Source: CALLCD01 sp039196965
Lineage (GTDB): Bacteria > Pseudomonadota > Alphaproteobacteria > Caulobacterales > Hyphomonadaceae
Length of the DNA: 64,000 nucleotides
Assembly (NCBI GenBank): GCA_039196965.1
Contig: JBCCUK010000018.1
Span: 20,561 to 84,560 of the forward strand
Direction: 5' to 3'
Shown: piece by piece, positions 35,483 to 43,542 of the stretch
Numbering within the stretch: position 1 is the stretch's first letter
Layout: each line of letters begins with the position of its first letter
Notes under the pieces: model-generated
Database searches by the model: none
Seen by the model: the letters and a program-made list of their open reading frames with translations, nothing else
What the model was told of the DNA's origin: nothing
Program-made: the position numbers and the translations under genes

Positions 35483-36133
35483 ATGAGCAAAGCGAAGAAC
35501 GCCAAACACCCCCTAGAGGTCGCGCAGGCGGCCGCCTTCAAGCTCGCCGCCAATCAGCCTTGGAAAGACATATCACTGCGGGATATTGCCGATGAAGCAG
35601 AAATAGATCTGACCGATCTTTACGGCGTAACCGATAAATCATCCCTTGTTGCAGCGGTCGAACCCTGGGCGGATCGCGCAATGTCCGAGGAAAAAGCAGA
35701 TCTGAGCGAAACGCCCCGCGAACGGCTTTTCGATGCTATTATGCGCCGGTTCGAGCATATGGAGACAGAGCGGGCAGGCGTTCTCTCAATGCTCAAAGGG
35801 CGTGAGCAGACACCGGCCGGCTTGGCCAAGCTTCTGAAAGCACGTAGGAAGACTGCCGATTGGGCTGTTACGGCAGCAAGCCTTGATACTGGAGATCCGG
35901 CGCGCCTTGCCGTCCAACGCCTGGCGCTTGTCCGCACAATAGCAAAGACAGAAAGAGCTTGGAAAAGCGACGAAGCAGGCGATTTTGCACGAACAATGGC
36001 GACGCTGGACGCGGAGCTCATTGAGATTGAGGAACGACTTGGACAGTTCTCCAGGTTCCGCTCCAGGTTCCGATCTAGTGGGGCAGCTTCATCTCAACCC
36101 GAAGCCCCCCAAGCGGAGACCGGTGAAGCGTAA
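35483..36133 (+). CDS. TetR-family-like regulator
   Basis: A 216-residue protein. The first 50 residues match a TetR helix-turn-helix (AAAFKLAANQPWKDISLRDIADEAEI), and the remainder is helical with a low-complexity, Gln/Ala/Pro-containing end (residues 190-216). It lies in the proC operon, so the target may be local, but no operator is identified. The end overlaps the convergent histidine kinase gene by 59 bp. Confidence 0.8.
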   Translation: MSKAKNAKHPLEVAQAAAFKLAANQPWKDISLRDIADEAEIDLTDLYGVTDKSSLVAAVEPWADRAMSEEKADLSETPRERLFDAIMRRFEHMETERAGVLSMLKGREQTPAGLAKLLKARRKTADWAVTAASLDTGDPARLAVQRLALVRTIAKTERAWKSDEAGDFARTMATLDAELIEIEERLGQFSRFRSRFRSSGAASSQPEAPQAETGEA

Positions 36134-37370
36134 GCCGACCGCCCGCACGCCGCGTCGTATCGTTTGCTAAAGCCAGCCCAAGGCCCGTCCCTGGCGTATT
36201 TTGCGTACGTGCATCCTCAAGCCGCGTGAATGGTTTTAGCGCCTCGTCATAGTGCTCCTTAGGTATGCCGGGCCCGTTATCATCAACCCTGATCGTTACG
36301 CCGCCCTGGTAATTTTGGACACTGATTTCAGTCCTATCGGCATAGTTCACAGCATTGTTCACAAGATTCGATAGTGCCCGCTTCAGTGACATTGGCTTGG
36401 CCCGCAGTGGAATGGGCTCGGCGGGCTCAAAGACAATGTCTGCTTCAGGGTACCCGTTCCTGATCTCCCCAAGCATATCGACAACATCGACAATGCGAGC
36501 AAGCTCCTCACCCTCCCCTCGAACAAAGGCAAGATATTCGTCGAGCATCTCTTCCATATCGGCGATATCCGCCTGAGCGGCTTTGATATCATCGGACTGC
36601 TCGACCATAGCGAGTTGCAGTTTCAGGCGGGTGAGAGGCGTCCTTAAATCATGGCTGATACCAGCGAGCATCTTTGTACGTTGTTCTGCGAACCGAACGA
36701 GCCGGCGGCGCATCTGTATCATTGCCCGGGCTGCTGCTCTGATCTCCCGCGCGCCAGACGGACGGTAACCCTGCGCATCGGCCCCTGTGCCGAAAGCCTG
36801 AGCAGCCTCAGTCAGCCTCAGGATTGAACGGACATGGTTCCGCAAGAACGCGAGCGCTGCAAACACCATGAACAATGAAAACAGGATCACCCAAACCAGA
36901 AACACATGACCATTGATGGCAATCGCGCGCTTTCTGTCGAGTTCGATCAAGCGGAAACCCGTCGGAGTTTCGAACCTGATTTTGAGAAGGTCAGTTTCCG
37001 GCTCAAGGGCAAGATCAATCGTCCGGCCCAATCGCGATTCAATTGCCTGTCGAACGAGTGAGACGTAGAAGAACCGCGATTTCAGGATCTCGCCGTCGGG
37101 CTCCGCATCGCACTGAAAGCGTAAACCCAGCGTGGAGCTTATAAAGGCTTGGGACGTCAGATTGCCAGGCTCCGCAGCGCAGGTTTGATCGATAAGAACA
37201 ATTTCCCTGGCCACTGCCTGAGATAGCTTTAAATTCACCGAACGCAGATGGCCATTGTAGTAGTACACGGTCATCAGGCTCAGAATGATCAATACAGGAA
37301 GCAGCGTCATCAAAACGCTTCGGGCATAGAGCCCCTTAGGAAAGAGGTTTCGCCAGGGTATCCTGATCAT
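36075..37370 (-). CDS. Sensor histidine kinase, EnvZ-like
   Basis: A 431-residue kinase with a transmembrane helix near residues 14-36, a periplasmic domain, a second transmembrane segment near residue 160-180, a HAMP-like region, the H-box AGISHDLRTPLTRLKLQL, the N-box (NLVNNAVNYAD), the G1 box DDNGPGIP and the G2 box TGLGLAL. The ATG at 37370 overlaps the stop of the FkbM gene (ATGA, 37367-37370). The same reading frame extends into fkbM, but the internal start is supported by MIRIPWRNLFPKG followed by a clear membrane helix. No OmpR-type response regulator is adjacent, so its partner is unknown. Confidence 0.9.
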   Translation of the reverse strand: MIRIPWRNLFPKGLYARSVLMTLLPVLIILSLMTVYYYNGHLRSVNLKLSQAVAREIVLIDQTCAAEPGNLTSQAFISSTLGLRFQCDAEPDGEILKSRFFYVSLVRQAIESRLGRTIDLALEPETDLLKIRFETPTGFRLIELDRKRAIAINGHVFLVWVILFSLFMVFAALAFLRNHVRSILRLTEAAQAFGTGADAQGYRPSGAREIRAAARAMIQMRRRLVRFAEQRTKMLAGISHDLRTPLTRLKLQLAMVEQSDDIKAAQADIADMEEMLDEYLAFVRGEGEELARIVDVVDMLGEIRNGYPEADIVFEPAEPIPLRAKPMSLKRALSNLVNNAVNYADRTEISVQNYQGGVTIRVDDNGPGIPKEHYDEALKPFTRLEDARTQNTPGTGLGLALANDTTRRAGGRLTLHRSPLGGLRVEMKLPH

Positions 37371-38257
37371 TCGGCGCTCCTGATCAGAGCGGTATCGGTT
37401 CGATCTGCTGATCTTATGACATATCCCCTCTCCAGAAGATATGCCCGGCAATCCCGCTGCCAGCGGTCTGCATGACAATGCTCCAACAGGATCGCACGCG
37501 GCCACAGCGCGCGCCTGGCTGTCTCCAAGAAGGGTATCATGACCTCATCCTCAAACCCTTCAACATCGACCTTGAGGACATCAATATGCTGGATTTCTGA
37601 GCTCATAAGGATGTCAGCGAGCGGTCTTACCGAAACCTCCAGCTCGGCAGCGTCCGGAAGCGTACGGAGGCTTGCCTGGCCGAGCTGCCTTGGAACGCTC
37701 AGGATCTGAGCGCCAGTGGCTGAGCCGACTGCGCAATTGAACAGCGAAATCTCGAGACGGTCACTTAAAGAAGGGTTGAGGCTCTTCATATGATCCGACA
37801 GTCGCGCGAACAAAACGGGTTGGGGCTCTATTGCAATCAGGTGCCCAGTTTCAAATTTCGAGGCCGCAAGCAGCGAGAACAAACCCGCATTCGCGCCGAC
37901 ATCCACGATCACCGCGCCTGCAGATGGAAGCATTGCGCGAAAGAGCTTTGTGGCGGTTTTAGAGTAAAGGGATGGCTTGAGAAGCGCCTTGGTTTCAGAA
38001 CTGTTATTCTGAAGCTGCAAACGCGCATTCAATCCGAACAACCGAGTATCCAGAGGCCCTTGGTGTCGGTCTCTCAAAACGTCGGCGGCATACTTCCGCA
38101 ACTTGCCCCGCCCCAGTGGCGTGTGCTGAGCCATCAGGACGAGCGCACGTGTAGATCCGGTGGGAGCAAAAGCGCCGAACGCTTCTAGGTCATTTATCGA
38201 TTTACTAACCGGCACTCCTTGCGAGCCTGAATTAATCTGCAGTTTCAAGCTCGCCAT
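37367..38257 (-). CDS. FkbM-family methyltransferase
   Basis: A 296-residue SAM-dependent methyltransferase. Motif I is VDVGANAGLFSLLAA in the middle, followed by HLIAIEPQP and a later IDVLKVDVEGFEDEV that marks the FkbM group. The first 100 residues are a poorly conserved extension. FkbM enzymes methylate sugar or polyketide hydroxyls, but no substrate is implied here. The stop overlaps the histidine kinase start by 4 nt, and the start overlaps the serine hydrolase end by 26 bp. Confidence 0.87.
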   Translation of the reverse strand: MASLKLQINSGSQGVPVSKSINDLEAFGAFAPTGSTRALVLMAQHTPLGRGKLRKYAADVLRDRHQGPLDTRLFGLNARLQLQNNSSETKALLKPSLYSKTATKLFRAMLPSAGAVIVDVGANAGLFSLLAASKFETGHLIAIEPQPVLFARLSDHMKSLNPSLSDRLEISLFNCAVGSATGAQILSVPRQLGQASLRTLPDAAELEVSVRPLADILMSSEIQHIDVLKVDVEGFEDEVMIPFLETARRALWPRAILLEHCHADRWQRDCRAYLLERGYVIRSADRTDTALIRSAE

Positions 38258-39722
38258 TTTCTTCCGCAGAAGCCCTTATCTGAGCCTGCAGTTTCGCAGC
38301 CTCGGCGGTCTCCAAAGCTGCCAGCACATCCCGAGTAAAACCGGCGAAATTAAACGGATTACCGCCGCTCACATCATATCCTCGACGCACGATCACGACA
38401 TCGCGCGATGGCACGATGATGACATACTGCCCGCGATTTCCGAGCGCCGCGAATGTGTCCGCAGGCACCCCGTCCGAATTGTTTAGCAGCCAGAACTGCG
38501 CGCCGTAACCGAGGCGATCGCTTCGATCCGGCTGGACAGGAGCAGGCGTTGAAACATAATGCCGCCAGCCTTCTGGAAGTATGCGCTCTCCTCCCCATAC
38601 GCCGTCCTGAAGATAGAGCTGCCCCAGCCTGGCGAGATCCCGCGCCGTCGTCCAAACCTGGCTGGATGAAATGAAGTCACCATTCCAGTCAGTTTCCAGC
38701 GTGGTCCGGTAGGCCCCAATCTTCCAGAGAAGGCTCTCATAGGGGAAACGATGGTAAAGTGGGTCGTCGTCGAGACGTTCACGCAAGGCTCGCATCGCCA
38801 GAAGTGTGTCATTGTTGGCGTACTTCCAGCGCCACCCCGGCGCTGCTTCAAGGGAACTCGAGACTGCACGATCAACCATGCGCGCACCACCGAAATAAAT
38901 CCTGTCCGTACGATTGCCCCGCGCTCCTGAATCGAGACCGCTCGACATATGAAGCAGGTTTTCCGTTGTGATCCCCTGACGCGGATCGCCCGGTGTCTCC
39001 CATGCTTTCAGTGCCGTTCGCCCTTTGTAATCGAAAAGCCCTGCATAGTTCGCAGCTCCAATAATTGTTGCTGAAATGCTCTTCGCGACAGACCAGGTGC
39101 GCTGCGGCGTCGTTGCATCAATACCGCGATCATAGCGCTCGGCAACAACTTCACCGTGAGCAAGAACAACCACCGCGCTCGTCCGTGTGCCATCACCATA
39201 TGTATAACTGTCAAATGCAAAGGATACCGGCGCATCAAGGCCATCATAAAAAGACGATTTGTCCGTCAGCTTTACGTCAGAGCCAATCGCGCTTGATGCA
39301 TCAGTCGATCCAACTTCCGGCCACTCAGTAAAGTCGGGCAGATATGCGGCTGTACCGATCTCCGCACCAATAGGCAGTTGCGTGCACCCAAACCCCTTCC
39401 GCCAGACTGCATAGCGGGGTGGTAACGTATCGGACCACGCAACGGATACCCTGCGTTCGGTCAGATCGATTTTGGCCTCGCCAACGGCGTTAAAGCCCTC
39501 TTCGGCGTCGGTATATATCCCATCGAGTTCGTTCTCGGCAATTTCTGTCTGACTTTGCCCGGCATTGAAGGTCGCTGAACACGTGAAAGCAGCCTTCAGA
39601 CCAGCGGCGAGCGCGAGATCCATCTCCAGCGAGTTTCCGCCTTCCTGGGCTCCGGCAGACCCGATCCCAAAAGCAATTACAAGAGCCGACAGAGCTGGCA
39701 GTGCTGACATCATTCGATACAT
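38232..39722 (-). CDS. Serine hydrolase of the beta-lactamase / nylon-hydrolase type
   Basis: A 496-residue exported protein (signal peptide about residues 1-25, ending GSAGA-Q). The class C beta-lactamase fold is supported by the SxxK motif WSVAKS, YAN in KYANND, and the C-terminal GNRGQYVIIVPSRDVVIVRRG segment typical of the 6-aminohexanoate-dimer hydrolase group. The natural substrate is unknown. It is first of a run with fkbM and the histidine kinase, and its upstream region is highly structured. Confidence 0.88.
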   Translation of the reverse strand: MYRMMSALPALSALVIAFGIGSAGAQEGGNSLEMDLALAAGLKAAFTCSATFNAGQSQTEIAENELDGIYTDAEEGFNAVGEAKIDLTERRVSVAWSDTLPPRYAVWRKGFGCTQLPIGAEIGTAAYLPDFTEWPEVGSTDASSAIGSDVKLTDKSSFYDGLDAPVSFAFDSYTYGDGTRTSAVVVLAHGEVVAERYDRGIDATTPQRTWSVAKSISATIIGAANYAGLFDYKGRTALKAWETPGDPRQGITTENLLHMSSGLDSGARGNRTDRIYFGGARMVDRAVSSSLEAAPGWRWKYANNDTLLAMRALRERLDDDPLYHRFPYESLLWKIGAYRTTLETDWNGDFISSSQVWTTARDLARLGQLYLQDGVWGGERILPEGWRHYVSTPAPVQPDRSDRLGYGAQFWLLNNSDGVPADTFAALGNRGQYVIIVPSRDVVIVRRGYDVSGGNPFNFAGFTRDVLAALETAEAAKLQAQIRASAEENGELETAD

Positions 39723-39755
39723 GATCGTCCTCTAGGGTCTTAAAGACTTTCAACA

Positions 39756-39852
39756 ATGCCCGATTTGTAAACTTTGATCCACAAATTGCTGGCATCGCGC
39801 TTGGTACTTACTGATACCAGTTTTTAAAGACTGTCGAGATAGGCTGACAGTC
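39756..39852. repeat. Three consecutive inverted repeats in the intergenic region
   Basis: In the 249-bp gap between the serine hydrolase and the exonuclease gene lie three dyads. ATGCC/ATTTGT (39756-39768) pairs with ACAAAT/GGCAT (39781-39795). TTGGTA (39801-39806) pairs with TACCAG (39815-39820, one G-U pair) and is followed by TTTTT. GACTGTC (39829-39835) pairs exactly with GACAGTC (39846-39852). The middle one followed by T looks terminator-like on the plus strand, but no plus-strand gene precedes it. Confidence 0.4.
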
Positions 39853-39971
39853 CCAAACGCTCAGTCCGCTTCAAGGGTTGATATCGCGGACGCCATCTAT
39901 AAAGAGCGATGATACCACCGCCTGAGACGGATAGCTTTGGCTCGGCGGTGCACGGCGCTACATGTTCGGTA

Positions 39972-40994
39972 ATGCTCCGACCAGATCATCTTTTGCAGCC
40001 AACCCCCAAGGGCCTCTATTGTCCACCCGGCGATTTCTACATCGATCCCGTCCGCGGTACCGTTGATCGCGCGGTCGTCACCCACGGCCACGCTGATCAT
40101 GCGAGGTCAGGCCATGGAAGCGTTCTCGCGACACCAGATACGCTGGACATCATGGCAGCCCGCTACGGCGAGAATTTTGCCAGATCCCGCCAGTCACTCG
40201 AATTTGGAGACACAGTCGAGATTAACGGCGTAACCGTGTCTTTTGCTCCCGCTGGCCATATTCTCGGTTCAGCGCAAGCCATTGTCGACTATCGAGGCAT
40301 GCGCATGGTCTGCACCGGCGACTACAAACGCCGCTCCGATCCAACCTGCAGACAGTTTGAAGTCGTGTCCAAGACACATGTGTTTATCTCGGAAGCAACC
40401 TTCGGTCTGCCGGTTTTCCATCATCCCGAAAGCGAGGGCGAAATCGGCAAACTCCTCAAAAGCGCCGGAGCATTTCCTGATGCCACCCATCTGGTCGGCG
40501 TGTACGCCCTAGGAAAAGCCCAGCGCGTCATCAAATTGCTCCGCCAAGCCGGTCACGATCAGCCGATTTACATTCACGGAGCTCTGGAAAAGCTCTGCAC
40601 ACTTTATCAAGCTAAGAGTATCGATCTGGGTGACCTAAGAGCCGCCACACTCGATACCCCGGAGCACAAAAACGGTGCCGTGTTCCGCGGCCATATTGTG
40701 CTCGCGCCACCCTCCGCCTTTGCCGCGAAATGGGGCACGCGCTTCAAGGACCCGATCTACGCCTTCGCCTCGGGCTGGATGAATATCCGCCAGCGAGCAA
40801 AACAGGGAGGCGTGGAGCTTCCGCTTATATTGTCGGACCATGCCGACTGGAAAGAACTCACTGAAACCGTAAAGGACGTCAATCCGGAGGAACTCTGGGT
40901 CACCCACGGCCGCGAAGACGCGCTTTGCCGTTGGGCAGAGCTCGAAGGCCGTAGGGCAAGGCCTCTTCGTCTTGTCGGATATGACGAGGAATAG
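39972..40994 (+). CDS. Ligase-associated DNA exonuclease (metallo-beta-lactamase fold)
   Basis: A 340-residue metallo-beta-lactamase/beta-CASP-like nuclease. It has FYIDP, the signature VTHGHADHARSGH, GHILGSAQ, VCTGDYKRR, and the C-terminal LSDHADWKEL and VTHGRE motifs. This is the Exo component of the bacterial cluster that combines Lhr-core helicase, phosphoesterase, exonuclease and ATP-dependent ligase for DNA repair. The ATG at 39972 matches the family start (MLRPDHLLQPT); an in-frame ATG at 39909 is upstream. The matching ligase is at 43543, but helicase and phosphoesterase are not in the window. Confidence 0.92.
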   Translation: MLRPDHLLQPTPKGLYCPPGDFYIDPVRGTVDRAVVTHGHADHARSGHGSVLATPDTLDIMAARYGENFARSRQSLEFGDTVEINGVTVSFAPAGHILGSAQAIVDYRGMRMVCTGDYKRRSDPTCRQFEVVSKTHVFISEATFGLPVFHHPESEGEIGKLLKSAGAFPDATHLVGVYALGKAQRVIKLLRQAGHDQPIYIHGALEKLCTLYQAKSIDLGDLRAATLDTPEHKNGAVFRGHIVLAPPSAFAAKWGTRFKDPIYAFASGWMNIRQRAKQGGVELPLILSDHADWKELTETVKDVNPEELWVTHGREDALCRWAELEGRRARPLRLVGYDEE

Positions 40995-41063
40995 CTGTTA
41001 TTGGCATTGACCTCCCAGAACACATCGCCGCAAAATCGGGCCGGGTGGATATGGAGACGTAAA

Positions 41064-42194
41064 ATGCCGGGATACAAGCCGTTCTTGTCGCCGATGGTCT
41101 TGCTGGTCGCAATATCCGTTGGCGCATGCGATGTGGTGCAGTTTCCTGGCGGCGGCGCACGTCAGGATGTGGAAGCACGGCCCGTTCCCCCGCCCCCACC
41201 AACAACGGAAATCAACCCGATTCCCTTGTCGGATGGTGTGCTTGATGATGCCAGTTTCGACGACAGTCCTGATACTTTGATTGAGGCACCGATTGATACC
41301 AGCCCCATAAACGAATCTAGCCCGAACTGGGCTTCTATCCCAACGGATCTCGCCGGTGTGAACGCGCTTCGATGTGCACCCTCCACGGAAGAGACAAGAA
41401 CAGTCGCCGAAGCGACAGACGCGCGGCCGGCAGAGGCGGTGTTCTCAACAAAGACGGTGAATGGCACGATTGTTACAGCGGCAGACTTTCCGGGGATCGT
41501 GAAAATGGAGCCGCGCCGGCAAATCGCGGAAGGTATTTCCAGCGGGCATTGCGGCGCGACGCGGATCTCGAACAACTGGTTTGTCACCGCCGCTCACTGC
41601 CTCGACAACACCTATGATGACATCCTGCTGATCGCGACCGAGAGCAATCTGCGCAACCCCTTTGCCGAACGCCTCAGCGCCACAGCTTCCATCTGCCATG
41701 CTGCCTATGGCGGAACCGGCGGCAATTATGCGAATGACATCGCTCTCGTCGCGATATCAGATACCGATGCAGATAAATTAGTGAACACGCCGATCGCCCG
41801 CTTTGAAAACACCCAATCATCGCTCAACAAATCGGCCTATCCCAGCGCCCGCATGGCCGGTTGGGGTTTGACCAGCTTTGGCGGGAATCTCTCCGATACG
41901 CTTCTTGCCGCAGAGGTGGATCTTGTTGCGACCGGGCCAGCTGCAATAACGGTTGCGAGCCGAGAGGGTGCAGGCCCCTGCATCGGCGACAGTGGCGGAC
42001 CGCTGATAGTGGATGAGCCGGACGGTAGTCCGACAGTTGTTGGCGTTCTATCCGTGGTCGAGCAGAACCGCACTACCGGCGAGTTTTGTTCCGGGGAGTA
42101 CCGCGCGCGCTACACCAATGTGCAGGGCTATATCGGCTGGATTGAGGATGTGATTGCCACTTGCGATAGCAATCCGGATCTCTGCGCACGCTAG
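41064..42194 (+). CDS. Secreted trypsin-like serine protease, lipoprotein
   Basis: A 376-residue S1-family protease. A signal sequence ends in a lipobox (VGAC at residues 19-22), so the mature protein should be lipidated. A Pro-rich linker (about residues 40-60) leads to the catalytic domain with His in VTAAHC, Asp in NDIALV and Ser in GDSGGP, a full triad. The ATG at 41064 has GGAG 7 nt upstream; a TTG at 41001 is less likely. It is inserted between two components of the ligase repair cluster. Confidence 0.9.
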   Translation: MPGYKPFLSPMVLLVAISVGACDVVQFPGGGARQDVEARPVPPPPPTTEINPIPLSDGVLDDASFDDSPDTLIEAPIDTSPINESSPNWASIPTDLAGVNALRCAPSTEETRTVAEATDARPAEAVFSTKTVNGTIVTAADFPGIVKMEPRRQIAEGISSGHCGATRISNNWFVTAAHCLDNTYDDILLIATESNLRNPFAERLSATASICHAAYGGTGGNYANDIALVAISDTDADKLVNTPIARFENTQSSLNKSAYPSARMAGWGLTSFGGNLSDTLLAAEVDLVATGPAAITVASREGAGPCIGDSGGPLIVDEPDGSPTVVGVLSVVEQNRTTGEFCSGEYRARYTNVQGYIGWIEDVIATCDSNPDLCAR

Positions 42195-42282
42195 GTCACA
42201 TCATCGCGATATGCGGGATGCGACACTCGACAAGCCCTGGAAACGCTGCACTTCTTCAGGATCACAAAGAAGGCTTCCCGCC

Positions 42283-42876
42283 ATGTTTCGATCGCTTATC
42301 CTCTTGGCCCTTCCATTTCTGGCCGTAAATTCAGCTCTCCCGCAGGAGGACATCGCGCCGTATCCAGAAGATATTCCTCCCTCGATAGAGGCTCCCCCTC
42401 CTGACCAATTCGCCATGACAGGCGAGCGTCTCGGATTTCTCATTCAACAGATCGATGAAAATGCAGCGGCCCAGGGGAACAGCTATGTTTTTCGCATTGG
42501 TGACCGGGACATGATGACCGTTTTCGATGAAAACGCCGACCGTATGCGAGTGATCTCACCCATCCTACCGGCAGAGGGGTTGCCGCCAGAACTACTGGAG
42601 CGCATGCTGCAAGCGAACTACGATGCCGTGCTGGATACGCGCTATGCGATCGCCAACGGGCAAGTCTGGTCGGTATTTATCCATCCGCTGTCAACGCTCA
42701 CAGATGAGCAATTCCTCTCAGGGGTCGCCCAGACTGTGATCGCGGTGGATACTTTCGGAACGACTTTTACCTCTGGTGTATTCACTTTCGGTGGCGGCGA
42801 CTCCCAAACTTTGCACGATGATCTGCAAAGACAGCTGGAAGATGCTCTCACTAGCGAAGACGATCGCGGGATCTGA
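42283..42876 (+). CDS. Secreted protein of unknown function
   Basis: A 197-residue protein with a signal peptide (residues 1-17, cleaved near NSALPQ). The rest consists of alternating helix and beta strands, including LGFLIQQIDENAAAQGNSYV and a C-terminal QTVIAVDTFGTTF. The pattern is reminiscent of YbjN/TY-Chap-type folds, but this is weak. The ATG at 42283 follows an AGAAGG-like site. It lies 88 bp after the protease gene, in the same direction. Confidence 0.7.
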   Translation: MFRSLILLALPFLAVNSALPQEDIAPYPEDIPPSIEAPPPDQFAMTGERLGFLIQQIDENAAAQGNSYVFRIGDRDMMTVFDENADRMRVISPILPAEGLPPELLERMLQANYDAVLDTRYAIANGQVWSVFIHPLSTLTDEQFLSGVAQTVIAVDTFGTTFTSGVFTFGGGDSQTLHDDLQRQLEDALTSEDDRGI

Positions 42877-42888
42877 TCAGAGTCAGTA

Positions 42889-43311
42889 CTAATCGACGAT
42901 CTTGAATGTCGCGTTCGCCCGCGCCACAGGCGCACCATCAGCATTTATCAGCGCCTGAACAAAGGCAAGAGATCTTGTTGCCTTGATGAGTTCAGGCTCC
43001 CAACTCATCCACTGCCCGAGTTTCGCCGCGCCGAGATAGTCAACAGCGAGATTGATGGTAACGAGGCCACCAATCTTCCGCCCTTCAGCGACCATGGCCT
43101 GCCCGCACGTATAACCCATGCAATTATCCGCAAGCGCCGCGATGAAACCGCCATGAACGAGACCGCGCGAATTGCAGTGCTCTTCTCTTAACCAGACGCC
43201 GAGATGAACCCGGTCGGCCTGATCCCACCGATAAATCGGAGACCATGGCTTTGTCATCGGCGAGACGCGCGTGTGGAGTTCGAAATGCTCAGGCGGTGGG
43301 CGGTCAGTCAT
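42889..43311 (-). CDS. PaaI-family hotdog thioesterase
   Basis: A 140-residue hotdog-fold protein. The GLVHGGFIAALADNCMGYT motif (active-site helix after His-Gly-Gly) and the C-terminal VQALINADGAPVARANATF strand mark it as a PaaI/YiiD-like acyl-CoA thioesterase. The ATG at 43311 is chosen, since further upstream residues to 43422 look non-conserved. It is opposite in orientation to the flanking protease and ligase genes. Confidence 0.85.
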   Translation of the reverse strand: MTDRPPPEHFELHTRVSPMTKPWSPIYRWDQADRVHLGVWLREEHCNSRGLVHGGFIAALADNCMGYTCGQAMVAEGRKIGGLVTINLAVDYLGAAKLGQWMSWEPELIKATRSLAFVQALINADGAPVARANATFKIVD

Positions 43312-43542
43312 TGGGACAAGATGTGAAACGGCTGCATGAGTCGCAAGTCTTACTTTAATTGAAAGGCGCGCTTGTTCGCCGATCCGCCACATGTCGCTCA
43401 GCGAACGCTTGTATGCGCACACCTACTTTGCATAGATGAACCGAACAAAAACGCATTGCCCAAACACTGATGCTTGCCGCAGACGTCAAGACAGCCTGGC
43501 TCAGGGCACTCTAAACTCCTATGGATGGATCTGACTATTACC

